DNA of 64,000 nucleotides, taken from assembly GCA_945883825.1 (NCBI GenBank), contig CAMCYF010000002.1:1-64000 (forward strand), in the 5' to 3' direction. Positions 8,534 to 16,743 of this stretch are shown in pieces (positions within the stretch are counted from its first letter, which is position 1; each line of letters opens with the position of its first letter). Under the pieces are notes generated by a model. It saw only the letters and a list, made by a program, of their open reading frames with translations, was not told the origin of the DNA and did no database searches. Position numbers and translations under genes: made by a program. The stretch is from Chitinophaga pinensis. Lineage in GTDB: Bacteria; Bacteroidota; Bacteroidia; Flavobacteriales_D; Crocinitomicaceae.

Positions 8534-9286
8534 ATGTCAAAACAAAATAACATATCAAGTCCTCAAGTAGCAGATCCAAAAGATGTAAAAGCAGGATTAG
8601 TTAGCGCAGTTGCGTCAATTATTCTATTAATGATCTTACTCTTTCTTATTACTTACCAAATTGCAGACCCACCAGCTCAAGATGTTGTTGTAACTGCAGA
8701 AGCTGAGATAGATGAAATTCTACTGAAAGATTTAAAACTTGAAAGCGGTAGTATTGGAGGTGGCTCGGCATCTAATGACAGAGTTGATAAACCAAAGGAA
8801 CAAATACAAGAAATTATTACTGGAAAATCAAAACGAAGTTCTGATAAATCAGGGAAATCAAATAAAACAAATGGAAATGATGCCAATAATGAAGCATCTA
8901 CAACAGTGCAAAGTCAAGATCCTTTTGGGTCTGGAGGATCTGGAGGAAAAAATGGGGCTGGAAATGGGCCATTTAGTGGACCGGGTAATAGTGATGATGG
9001 AGATGGTGGTCTTGGAAAAGGAAATGGAGAAAGTCGCTTAAGGATAAGTAATGCCAATCTTCCGCAATACGATATTGATTATGAAAGTAATATTCACTTG
9101 CAATTAACGGTTAATGCGAATGGAGAAGTCGTAGCTGCAAAAAGTATAAAATCTAAAACAACCTGCTCAGATCAGCGTATTATTAACCAAGTTATTAATG
9201 AAGTAATGCGACAGGTAAAATACAAAAAAGAAAATGGAGCTGGATTAGTTTATACCTTTTATACTGTAAAAATCCTTGCTAAATAA
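8534..9286 (+). CDS. TonB-like energy transducer with a glycine-rich linker
   Basis: This 250-residue protein has a short cytoplasmic N-terminus, one membrane span (VSAVASIILLMILLFLIT, about 24-41), a charged linker, a Gly/Ser/Asn-rich stretch (about 133-170), and a C-terminal domain (about 175-250) that looks like a TonB C-terminus (INLQL-type strand, VNANGEVVAAK, Q..I..VINEVMRQVKYK). The linker is glycine-rich where classical TonB is proline-rich. It is encoded immediately after exbB-exbD, supporting a role as their TonB. Receptor specificity is unknown. A more conventional TonB protein lies at 37030. Confidence 0.75.
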   Translation: MSKQNNISSPQVADPKDVKAGLVSAVASIILLMILLFLITYQIADPPAQDVVVTAEAEIDEILLKDLKLESGSIGGGSASNDRVDKPKEQIQEIITGKSKRSSDKSGKSNKTNGNDANNEASTTVQSQDPFGSGGSGGKNGAGNGPFSGPGNSDDGDGGLGKGNGESRLRISNANLPQYDIDYESNIHLQLTVNANGEVVAAKSIKSKTTCSDQRIINQVINEVMRQVKYKKENGAGLVYTFYTVKILAK

Positions 9287-10502
9287 GTACGAAAAAAGCA
9301 TTGAATGGTTATTTAAGCAATTTCCATCATTTCAAAATTTGGGGGCTGAGGCATATAAACCAGGTTTATCGAATGTAATTTCCCTTTTAAAATCCTTTGA
9401 CAATCCACAAGATAAATTACAATTTATTCATATTGCTGGCACAAATGGTAAAGGATCTACAGCTTCTTTTACAGCATCTATACTGACAGAATTAGGTGTA
9501 AAAGTTGGGCTTTTTACTTCTCCACATATTTTTGATTTCCGAGAAAGAATTCGTGTCAATGGAAAAAAAATAGAGGAGGAAGAAGTGATTTCTTTTTGTT
9601 CAAAAATTAAAGCATTAAAACTTGATTTTGAACCTTCTTTCTTTGAGATAACTTTTGTGCTTTCTTTAGTGCATTTTCAAGCTAAAAATTGCAGTATTTG
9701 TGTTATCGAAACTGGTTTAGGTGGGCGTTTAGATGCAACAAATTGCATACTTCCAAAAATTAGTATTATAACTAATATCGGCATGGATCACATGAAATTT
9801 TTAGGGAATACAATTAAAAAAATAGCACTAGAAAAAGCCGGCATTATCAAAGAAAATACAACGGTCGTAATTGGTAAAACACAGCATGAGCTGAAAGAAA
9901 TATTTACTGATATTGCAAAAGCAAAAAAAGCAAAAATTTTCTTTGCCGATGAAAACAAAAAAAATACAATAGAACTTTATCCAGCCTACCAAATTGAAAA
10001 TTTACAAACTGCACTCAAAACTTTGGAGCTACTCTCCTACTCCATCTCACAAGAAATAATTCAAAAAAGTATTGATAAGCTAAAAGAGAACACAGGGCTC
10101 TTTGCACGAATGACACACATAAATAGAAATCCTACTATTATTTTAGACGTGTCGCACAACGAAGACGGAATAAAAGCAACTCTAAATGCACTTATCATAA
10201 ACCCAAAAGGGAAATTAGTTGTTTTACTTGGCTCTTCTAATGACAAAGATATCAACCTACACTTGAACTTATTTCCAGAAAATACAACTATCTATTTATG
10301 TACTTTTAATAATGAACGAAGTCGAAATTTTGAAGAATATCAAATTTTAAAAACCCAAAATCCAAAAATAAAAGAAGTGTTTGAGGATGTCAATTTGGCA
10401 ATTAGGAAAATAAAGGAAACGCTTTCCAAGGAAGATACTTTGTTAGTCATTGGTAGTTTTTTTCTTATTGCAGATTACCAAGCCGATGACAATCCTTCAT
10501 AA
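9276..10502 (+). CDS. folC: bifunctional folylpolyglutamate synthase/dihydrofolate synthase
   Basis: FolC joins glutamate to dihydropteroate and adds further glutamates to folates. The 408-residue Mur-ligase-type protein has the ATP loop HIAGTNGKGST (about 50-60), the ETGLGGRLDATN segment (about 147-158) and a C-terminal domain with LDVSHNEDGI. The start is a TTG at 9276, which overlaps the end of the preceding TonB-like gene by 11 nt. It gives the normal N-terminus MLNKYEKSIEWLFKQFPSF, and no ATG occurs near it. The overlap implies translational coupling to the exbBD operon. Confidence 0.93.
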   Translation: MLNKYEKSIEWLFKQFPSFQNLGAEAYKPGLSNVISLLKSFDNPQDKLQFIHIAGTNGKGSTASFTASILTELGVKVGLFTSPHIFDFRERIRVNGKKIEEEEVISFCSKIKALKLDFEPSFFEITFVLSLVHFQAKNCSICVIETGLGGRLDATNCILPKISIITNIGMDHMKFLGNTIKKIALEKAGIIKENTTVVIGKTQHELKEIFTDIAKAKKAKIFFADENKKNTIELYPAYQIENLQTALKTLELLSYSISQEIIQKSIDKLKENTGLFARMTHINRNPTIILDVSHNEDGIKATLNALIINPKGKLVVLLGSSNDKDINLHLNLFPENTTIYLCTFNNERSRNFEEYQILKTQNPKIKEVFEDVNLAIRKIKETLSKEDTLLVIGSFFLIADYQADDNPS

Positions 10503-10518
10503 TATCTAAAAAATTATT

Positions 10519-10526
10519 TATCTTTG
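10519..10526 (+). promoter_or_regulatory. TAnnTTTG promoter box for pyrR, leaderless spacing
   Basis: TATCTTTG matches the -7 consensus exactly and ends 5 nt before the ATG at 10532. Transcription should begin at about the start codon, leaving no leader for PyrR to bind in the attenuation manner. Confidence 0.55.
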
Positions 10527-10531
10527 TGCTA

Positions 10532-11080
10532 ATGGAAAAACAAGTCATTCTCAATTCCAAGCACTTAGAACTTACATTGAAAAGACTTTCCCACGAATTA
10601 ATTGAATCCCATAACGATTTTTCAGATACAGTTTTAGTAGGACTTCAGCCAAGAGGAATTCATGTTGTATCTCAGCTAAAAAAACATTTAGAAATAATTT
10701 TAGGAAAAGAAATTGTATGCGGAAATCTCGATATAACCTTTTTTAGGGATGACTTTAGAAGAAGAGAAAAACCACTTATCCCAAGCATCACAAATATTGA
10801 TTTTAGCCTCGAAAATAAAAAAGTAGTTTTAGTAGACGATGTCTTATATACTGGGCGGACAATTCGAGCTGGTTTAGATGCATTATTGACATTTGGACGT
10901 CCATCGAAAGTAGAATTACTCGTGTTAATTGACCGCCGTTTTCGCAGAGATTTACCCATTCAAGCAGACTATGTTGGAAAAATGGTAGATTCCTTAATCT
11001 CTGAACGCGTATCTGTAGAATGGCAAGAAATTGAAGGTGAGGATAAAATAGTATTGTATACAAAAGATTCAAATGAATAA
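10532..11080 (+). CDS. pyrR: PyrR-type pyrimidine regulator / uracil phosphoribosyltransferase
   Basis: PyrR proteins convert uracil and PRPP to UMP, and in Gram-positives they also bind pyr mRNA leaders. The 182-residue protein has the PRPP loop VVLVDDVLYTGRTIRAGL (about 93-110) and the conserved GLQPRGIHV near residue 36. ATG at 10532 is preferred over an in-frame GTG two codons earlier because the promoter box TATCTTTG ends at that GTG. The gene overlaps pyrB by 8 nt, fixing its place in pyrimidine synthesis. With no leader upstream, a leader-binding role for this operon looks unlikely, though action elsewhere is possible. Confidence 0.9.
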   Translation: MEKQVILNSKHLELTLKRLSHELIESHNDFSDTVLVGLQPRGIHVVSQLKKHLEIILGKEIVCGNLDITFFRDDFRRREKPLIPSITNIDFSLENKKVVLVDDVLYTGRTIRAGLDALLTFGRPSKVELLVLIDRRFRRDLPIQADYVGKMVDSLISERVSVEWQEIEGEDKIVLYTKDSNE

Positions 11081-12002
11081 TTTAAGTGTAGATCATCTTA
11101 CCGGAATAAAAGACCTCAGCAAAGAGGACATCGACTTGATCTTCAAAACCGCAGATAGCTTCAAAGAAGTAATTAACCGACCAATTAAAAAAGTTCCTTC
11201 ACTGAGAGATATTACAATTGCAAATATTTTCTTTGAAAATTCAACACGGACAAAACTTTCCTTTGAATTAGCAGAAAAAAGACTTTCCGCAGACATTCTT
11301 AACTTCAGTGCTTCTGGGAGTTCAGTAAAAAAAGGTGAAACACTTATTGATACTGTAAATAATATCCTTTCTATGAAGGTGGACATGGTCGTTATGCGAC
11401 ATCCGAATCCGGGAGCAGCACTTTTTTTATCTCAAAAGGTAAATGCAAAAATTATAAATGCTGGAGATGGAACTCATGAACATCCTACTCAAGCACTTTT
11501 GGATGCTTACTCAATTCGTGAAAAACTTGGCTCTGTACAAGGAAAAAAAGTAGTTATTGTGGGAGATATTTTACATTCTCGCGTTGCATTATCAAATATT
11601 TATTGCCTACAGAAATTAGGTGCAGAAGTCATGGTTTGCGGTCCAACAACCCTTATTCCAAAAGACATGCATTTATTAAATGTTAAAATTTCACACAATC
11701 TAAGAGAAGCATTGGAATGGTGTGATGTTGCAAATATGCTGCGAATTCAGTCAGAAAGACAAGAAATTAGTTATTTTCCATCCTTAAGAGAGTATTCAAT
11801 GCAATTTGGATTAAACAAAGAAATTTTAAATAGTCTTTCAAAAGAAATTGTAATAATGCATCCAGGTCCAATCAATCGCGGCGTTGAAATTACCAGCGAT
11901 GTTGCGGATTCTAAACAAAGTATAATTTTAAATCAAGTTGAAAATGGTGTTGCAATTCGAATGGCGGTAATTTATTTACTCGCAGCGAAGATTGATCGCT
12001 AA
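11073..12002 (+). CDS. pyrB: aspartate carbamoyltransferase catalytic subunit
   Basis: PyrB condenses carbamoyl phosphate with aspartate, the committed step of pyrimidine synthesis. The 309-residue protein carries the carbamoyl-phosphate site FENSTRTKLSFELAEKRL (about 52-69), HPTQALLDAYSIRE (about 137-150) and HPGPINRGVEI near residue 262. It overlaps pyrR by 8 nt. No pyrI regulatory subunit follows; instead a STAS gene with its own promoter box begins 30 nt later. pyrE is separate at 44.4 kb. Confidence 0.97.
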   Translation: MNNLSVDHLTGIKDLSKEDIDLIFKTADSFKEVINRPIKKVPSLRDITIANIFFENSTRTKLSFELAEKRLSADILNFSASGSSVKKGETLIDTVNNILSMKVDMVVMRHPNPGAALFLSQKVNAKIINAGDGTHEHPTQALLDAYSIREKLGSVQGKKVVIVGDILHSRVALSNIYCLQKLGAEVMVCGPTTLIPKDMHLLNVKISHNLREALEWCDVANMLRIQSERQEISYFPSLREYSMQFGLNKEILNSLSKEIVIMHPGPINRGVEITSDVADSKQSIILNQVENGVAIRMAVIYLLAAKIDR

Positions 12003-12009
12003 TTATTTT

Positions 12010-12017
12010 TACATTTG
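12010..12017 (+). promoter_or_regulatory. TAnnTTTG promoter box for the STAS gene
   Basis: TACATTTG is an exact -7 match in the 29-nt gap after pyrB, 14 nt before the STAS ATG. Confidence 0.5.
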
Positions 12018-12031
12018 ACAAAACGATTAAA

Positions 12032-12373
12032 ATGAACTTTTCAACTGACCAAATAAGAAATGTCACTTTTGTTACTTCAAACGTTGAGAAACTAGATGCA
12101 TCAAATGCCCCAGAATTAAAGAGTCATTTCTTTTTATTAAATAACGCGGGCATAAATAACATCATCCTCGATTTATCGTCATCTAAATACTGTGATTCAT
12201 CAGGTTTAAGTGCAATACTTACAGGAAACAGACTTTGTAAAGATACAAATGGTAAATTCGTAATTTGTGGACTTCAGGGAAATGTTCAAAAAATGATTGA
12301 AATTGCGCAACTTGATCGTGTTTTTAAAATTTGTGATACAGTTGAAGAAGCCCAAGCTGCCATTGAATTTTGA
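12032..12373 (+). CDS. STAS-domain protein, anti-anti-sigma factor type
   Basis: This is a single STAS domain of 113 residues. Family members such as SpoIIAA bind an anti-sigma kinase and are switched by phosphorylation of one serine. The motif LDLSSSKYCDSSGLSAIL (about 48-65) holds that serine in the usual place, after Asp in CDSSGL. No anti-sigma kinase or phosphatase is next to it. An ECF sigma factor occurs 4.4 kb away but is not an obvious partner. Its TGA overlaps the TTG start of rnz in TTGA, so rnz translation is probably coupled to it. The target is unknown. Confidence 0.85.
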   Translation: MNFSTDQIRNVTFVTSNVEKLDASNAPELKSHFFLLNNAGINNIILDLSSSKYCDSSGLSAILTGNRLCKDTNGKFVICGLQGNVQKMIEIAQLDRVFKICDTVEEAQAAIEF

Positions 12374-13284
12374 GTTTTAAGATCACCATACTTGGAAGTG
12401 GTGCTGCTTTGCCAACAAATAAAAGAGGGCCATCAGCTCAATACATCGATTGCATAAACCGACACTTACTAATTGACTGTGGAGAGGGAACTCAAACACA
12501 ATTAAGAAAATTCGGATTTCATTTTCAGAAAATCAATCATATTTTAATTTCACACTTACATGGTGATCATTTTTTTGGTCTCCCTGGTTTATTAAGCACC
12601 ATGAATCTTTTAGGAAGAAATACTGGACTTACAATTTATGGACCTGAAAATCTTCATTCACTTTTAAATGATATCTTTAGCTGTGGTGGACAACACTTGA
12701 ATTTTAATCTCAACTTTGTTCCACTAGATTTCACTGAAGAAAAAGTCCTTTTTGAAGATAAACTAATTTGCGTCAAAAGTTTTCCTTTAAAACACAGAGT
12801 TCCAACCTGTGGCTTTAAAATTGAAGAGAAAACAAAAGAATACAGTATCAATGCAGAGGCAACAAAGAAACTTTCAATTCCCTTGAAAGATTATCCAAAA
12901 CTTAAGCGAGGGGAAAATATTTTCTTGGAAAATGGCAAACAAATTGATTTTAGAAGCTGTATTATAGAGCCAAAAAATCCTAGGTCTTACGCTTATTGCT
13001 CAGACACCTATCCAAGCGATAAATATTTGAATTCTATACAGGGAGTCGACATGCTTTATCATGAAGCAACATTTACAGAAGAACTTGCAGACCGAGCAAA
13101 GTCAACCCTACACAGTACCGCTAAAAAAGCTGCAGAAATAGCACAAAAAGCAAATGTTAATAAATTAATGTTAGGGCACCTTTCTTCGCGATATGAAAAT
13201 AGCGAAGGTCATTTGCTCGAAGCCACTCAAATATTTAAAGATACAATCGTAGCAGAAGATGGAATGGTGATTGAGCTCTTATAA
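12370..13284 (+). CDS. rnz: ribonuclease Z
   Basis: RNase Z is a zinc endonuclease that trims the 3' end of tRNA precursors. The 304-residue protein shows GSGAALPTNKRGPSAQ near the N-terminus, the metal motif ISHLHGDHFFGLPG (about 57-70), SDTYPSDKY, an HSTAKKAAEIA segment and LGHLSSRY near the end, which together supply the His/Asp ligands. The start is the TTG at 12370 overlapping the STAS stop. No ATG lies upstream in frame. It converges with lptG, 28 nt between stops. Confidence 0.95.
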   Translation: MSFKITILGSGAALPTNKRGPSAQYIDCINRHLLIDCGEGTQTQLRKFGFHFQKINHILISHLHGDHFFGLPGLLSTMNLLGRNTGLTIYGPENLHSLLNDIFSCGGQHLNFNLNFVPLDFTEEKVLFEDKLICVKSFPLKHRVPTCGFKIEEKTKEYSINAEATKKLSIPLKDYPKLKRGENIFLENGKQIDFRSCIIEPKNPRSYAYCSDTYPSDKYLNSIQGVDMLYHEATFTEELADRAKSTLHSTAKKAAEIAQKANVNKLMLGHLSSRYENSEGHLLEATQIFKDTIVAEDGMVIELL

Positions 13285-13312
13285 ATTAGTAAAGAATCTA
13301 CTTTACGAGATC

Positions 13313-14389
13313 TTATTTTTGAGCAAAACGATAAAGAACATAAGCAACTATACTAAAGAGAATATTCGGAATCCAGACAGCCAAAAGCGTAGGAAATCCA
13401 ACATTTATTGCTGCTACAGTAGTCATCTTCATGGCAAAAATATAGATGAATACAAACCCTAAACCGATTGCGATATTTAATCCTATTCCACCTCTTTTTT
13501 TCTGAGAGGATACTGCAACTCCTATAATTGTTAAAATATATGCAGCAAAAGGGTAAGAAGTGCGCTGGTGCAACTCAATTTCATAAGATGAAACAGCTGC
13601 TGATCCTTTTAATTTTTCTCGTGAAATTAAATTCCTTAATTCAGAAAATGTCATGGTTTCTGCAATTGTTTTTCGTTGCGCCATTTCCTCCATTACAAAA
13701 TTAAAAACAGTATCTTTTTGAATTCCAAATTTAAGTGTTCCCTCAGGAAATAATATATTTTTTTCGTAATAATCTTTTAATTGCCATTTGTTTGTTCCCG
13801 GATAATTCTTTGCATAGCGAGCTTTTAAAAAATAAACTACCTCATTACTATCATTCCATCGTTGAATTGTGAAATCATGAACTTGACCCTCAGAATTTGT
13901 GTAATTTGAGAAATAAACAGATTGATTTCCGGGGTAATCTGCATGATAATCTTCAACACTTATTTCATCACGGTAATATTTTTCTTCAAATGCTAGGCGA
14001 TTGTTGTTAGCCCATGGAACAATAAAGTGATTTAAAACTAGCGAAATAAGCATTAAAACAGTTGCTCCAATTAAATAGGGTCTGTAAAATCGAGTAAGAG
14101 GGCGACCACTAAACCAAATCGGAATAATTTCTGTGTCTTGAGCCATTTTTGCGGTAAACCATATTACAGCAAGAAAAATAATCATCGATGAAAACATATT
14201 TCCATAGAAAAGAATAAAATTCAAATAATAATCAAAAAAAATAGCTGTTAATGGTGCTTTATTGGAAATAAACTCACTCAATTTTTCAGAAATATCAAAT
14301 ACCATTGCAAACAACATGATGATACCCAACATAAAAAAGAATGTTGTTAAAAACTTTCGTATGATGTAGCGATCAATTATTGATAACAT
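13313..14389 (-). CDS. lptG: LptF/LptG-family lipopolysaccharide export permease (YjgP/YjgQ)
   Basis: LptF/LptG permeases extract LPS from the inner membrane as part of the LptB2FG transporter. The 358-residue protein begins IDRYIIRKFLTTFFFMLGI, the family's characteristic N-terminus. It has three N-terminal membrane spans, a periplasmic domain of about 170 residues, and three C-terminal spans after residue 270. LptF versus LptG cannot be separated with certainty here. It starts 9 nt after the stop of tgt on the same strand, so the two form an operon. Confidence 0.85.
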   Translation of the reverse strand: MLSIIDRYIIRKFLTTFFFMLGIIMLFAMVFDISEKLSEFISNKAPLTAIFFDYYLNFILFYGNMFSSMIIFLAVIWFTAKMAQDTEIIPIWFSGRPLTRFYRPYLIGATVLMLISLVLNHFIVPWANNNRLAFEEKYYRDEISVEDYHADYPGNQSVYFSNYTNSEGQVHDFTIQRWNDSNEVVYFLKARYAKNYPGTNKWQLKDYYEKNILFPEGTLKFGIQKDTVFNFVMEEMAQRKTIAETMTFSELRNLISREKLKGSAAVSSYEIELHQRTSYPFAAYILTIIGVAVSSQKKRGGIGLNIAIGLGFVFIYIFAMKMTTVAAINVGFPTLLAVWIPNILFSIVAYVLYRFAQK

Positions 14390-14398
14390 ATAATTTCC

Positions 14399-15529
14399 TT
14401 ACAAACGTTGACTTAATTGTTTTACCATCTTTTCTTTCCAAGGCGAAAATTCTCCTAACTTGATTTTCTCTCTAGCCTCTTTCATTAACCGAAGATAAAA
14501 AGATAAGTTGTGAATAGTGGCGATTTGTATTCCTAAATTCTCACCTGTTTTAATTAAATGGCGCAAATAAGCTTTTGAATATACTTGATCTACCCAAACA
14601 GGACTTTCACTGTCGATTGGCGAGAAATCAGTGGCCCATTTTTCATTTTTAATATTAATTGTCCCGTTTTCTGTAAATAACATTCCGTGTCTAGCATTAC
14701 GACTTGGCATGACACAATCAAACATATCGATTCCCAAAGCAATGCATTCCAATAAATTTTTTGGCGTGCCAACTCCCATTAAATAGCGTGGTTTATCAGA
14801 AGGTAAAATGGCGCATACATGTTCTGTCATTTCATATAATTCATCTTCCGGTTCTCCAACGGATAAGCCGCCAATCGCATTGCCCTCTGCACCAAAAGAT
14901 GCAATTGTTTCAGCTGATTCTGTTCTTAAATCTTTGTAAGTACTTCCTTGAACGATTGGAAAAAGACTTTGATTATATCCGTACTTTGATTCAGTGGCAT
15001 TAAAAGCCTCAAAACAACGATGCAGCCAACGGTGAGTCATTTGCATAGATTTTTTTGCGTAATTATAATCACAAGGATAAGGCGTGCATTCATCAAAAGC
15101 CATAATTATATCTGCACCTATAGATCGTTGAATTTCTATTGCCCGTTCTGGTGTAAAAAAATGATAAGAGCCATCGATATGAGATTGAAATTTTACGCCC
15201 TCTTCATTTATTTTTCGAGAACCTGACAATGAATAAACTTGGTAACCGCCACTATCTGTTAGCATCGGACGATCCCAAGAAATAAACTTATGCAAACCTC
15301 CTGCTTTTTCTATGATTTCTGTTCCAGGCCTTAAAAATAAATGGTAAGTGTTACCAAGAATGATTTGTGCATGAATATCTTCAGATAATTCTTTTTGATG
15401 AACTCCTTTCACAGAACCTCCAGTTCCAACAGGCATAAATATTGGTGTCTCAATAACACCATGATCTGTGTGTAATAATCCTGCTCTAGCTTTAGAAGAT
15501 TTATCGTGGCTTATTAATTCAAAGTGCAT
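14399..15529 (-). CDS. tgt: queuine/preQ1 tRNA-guanine transglycosylase
   Basis: Tgt swaps guanine 34 for preQ1 in tRNAs with GUN anticodons, on the way to queuosine. The 376-residue protein has the catalytic DSGGYQVYSLSG (about 91-102), AFDECTPYP (about 142-150), GGLSVGEP and FDCVMPSRNARHG. The CxCxxC zinc cysteines usually found just before YSKAYLRHL are absent here: the segment reads SPVWVDQVYSKAYLRHL. The start is the ATG at 15529, giving MHFELISHD; an upstream in-frame extension is unconserved and would cross the promoter. A TATCTTTG box with a TTG 16 nt upstream lies 24 nt before the ATG. lptG follows in the same operon. Confidence 0.93.
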   Translation of the reverse strand: MHFELISHDKSSKARAGLLHTDHGVIETPIFMPVGTGGSVKGVHQKELSEDIHAQIILGNTYHLFLRPGTEIIEKAGGLHKFISWDRPMLTDSGGYQVYSLSGSRKINEEGVKFQSHIDGSYHFFTPERAIEIQRSIGADIIMAFDECTPYPCDYNYAKKSMQMTHRWLHRCFEAFNATESKYGYNQSLFPIVQGSTYKDLRTESAETIASFGAEGNAIGGLSVGEPEDELYEMTEHVCAILPSDKPRYLMGVGTPKNLLECIALGIDMFDCVMPSRNARHGMLFTENGTINIKNEKWATDFSPIDSESPVWVDQVYSKAYLRHLIKTGENLGIQIATIHNLSFYLRLMKEAREKIKLGEFSPWKEKMVKQLSQRL

Positions 15530-15553
15530 AAATATGTTGAAAAAAACTTTGAG

Positions 15554-15561
15554 CAAAGATA
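15554..15561 (-). promoter_or_regulatory. promoter for tgt-lptG (TTG-N16-TATCTTTG)
   Basis: TATCTTTG on the minus strand is an exact -7 match. A TTG at 15578-15580 (minus strand) is 16 nt upstream, giving the best two-part promoter on this strand of the window. It supports the tgt start at 15529. Confidence 0.6.
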
Positions 15562-15606
15562 CAGGTATTTGATTTCGCAAGGCATCTTTGTACTCAAGTT
15601 TTAACA

Positions 15607-16743
15607 ATGTCCAATATTTCTGATTTTTTTATCACCTTCTTTCCCCTAATTTTTGTCGTTTTTATTCTTGCTGCGACAATTCAATTTTTATTTACAAGTA
15701 TAATTCATGGGCGCTTATCTTTTTATAAAAAGGGTGAATACAAGCAAACAGAAAAAGCAATCCCGGTAAGCATAATCATTGCAGCACGAAATGACTCAGA
15801 TAATTTATATGAAAACTTGCCTTCAATTTTAGAACAAGATTACCCAGAATTTGAAGTAATTGTGGTAAATAATCAATCAATAGACGAAAGTGGTTGGTTA
15901 TTAACTGCTTTTCAACAGCAATTTAAAAATCTTCGGGTTGTCGAATTAGAAAAAAATAAGCACCTTAGACCGGGAAAAAAACTGCCAATTACACTTGCCA
16001 TTAAAGCCGCAAAACACGAGCATTTTTTACTTACAGATGCAGATTGCAAACCAAAAAGCAATCAATGGATTAGTAAAATGTCAAATCAATTTTCTTCCAA
16101 ACATGAAATTATTATTGGTTATGCTCCATATATAAAGGGTAAAGGATTTCTTAATAATTTAATTCGTTTTGATACAGCTTGGATTGGAATTAATTATTTA
16201 TCTATGGCGCTGGCTAAATTGCCTTACATGGCAGTAGGTAGAAATTTAGCTTATACCAAAAAAGTTTTTTATTCAGTCAATGGTTTTAAATCACATTATG
16301 CAATACCTTCAGGTGATGATGACTTATTTATTCAAGAAGCTGCCAAAAAATCAAATTATTCTGTAGAAATTGACCCTGAAACCTTTTGTTATTCTCCAGC
16401 TCCATGTACTTGGTCAACATGGATGGCTCAAAAAGCAAAACTTTATGCCACTTCTAACAGACATAGGCTTATTAAGAAAAGTTTGTTAGGAATTTATCCA
16501 ATTTCAGTGATTTTAATGTGGTTTTTGTTTGTTCCTTTGCTTTTTAGTACTGATTTTAGAAATTTATCCATAGCAATTTTTATAGCTGTAATGGCATATA
16601 AATGGCTTATACAAGGTCGATGCATGATGAAACTGAAAGAAAATAATTTTATAAAATTTTTGCCCTTTTGGGATCTTTTATATGCTATTCTTATGCCTAT
16701 AATTTATTATGTGACTGAGCGTCAAAAGTTTTATAAATGGTAG
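15607..16743 (+). CDS. membrane-anchored family 2 glycosyltransferase
   Basis: This 378-residue GT-A transferase uses a nucleotide-sugar donor on the cytoplasmic side of the inner membrane. One membrane span occupies about residues 8-30. The GT2 fold begins at VSIIIAARND (about 53-62), has DADCKP (about 144-149) for the metal-nucleotide site, and GDDDLFIQEA (about 238-247) for the catalytic base. Two or three membrane spans follow residue 295. Acceptor and sugar cannot be told. It is transcribed away from tgt. It overlaps the following sigma-factor gene by 7 nt, so the two are co-translated. A one-mismatch box CATCTTTG lies at 15583-15590. Confidence 0.85.
   Translation: MSNISDFFITFFPLIFVVFILAATIQFLFTSIIHGRLSFYKKGEYKQTEKAIPVSIIIAARNDSDNLYENLPSILEQDYPEFEVIVVNNQSIDESGWLLTAFQQQFKNLRVVELEKNKHLRPGKKLPITLAIKAAKHEHFLLTDADCKPKSNQWISKMSNQFSSKHEIIIGYAPYIKGKGFLNNLIRFDTAWIGINYLSMALAKLPYMAVGRNLAYTKKVFYSVNGFKSHYAIPSGDDDLFIQEAAKKSNYSVEIDPETFCYSPAPCTWSTWMAQKAKLYATSNRHRLIKKSLLGIYPISVILMWFLFVPLLFSTDFRNLSIAIFIAVMAYKWLIQGRCMMKLKENNFIKFLPFWDLLYAILMPIIYYVTERQKFYKW

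Noticed and set aside
8739-9041. 100-codon frame rich in Met and Glu inside the TonB-like gene
   Set aside because: It is the +1 shadow of the Gly/Asn-rich linker region; the overlapping frame has the membrane span and TonB domain.
15530-15607. 26-codon upstream extension of tgt
   Set aside because: It would cross the TTG-N16-TATCTTTG promoter and has no family similarity.
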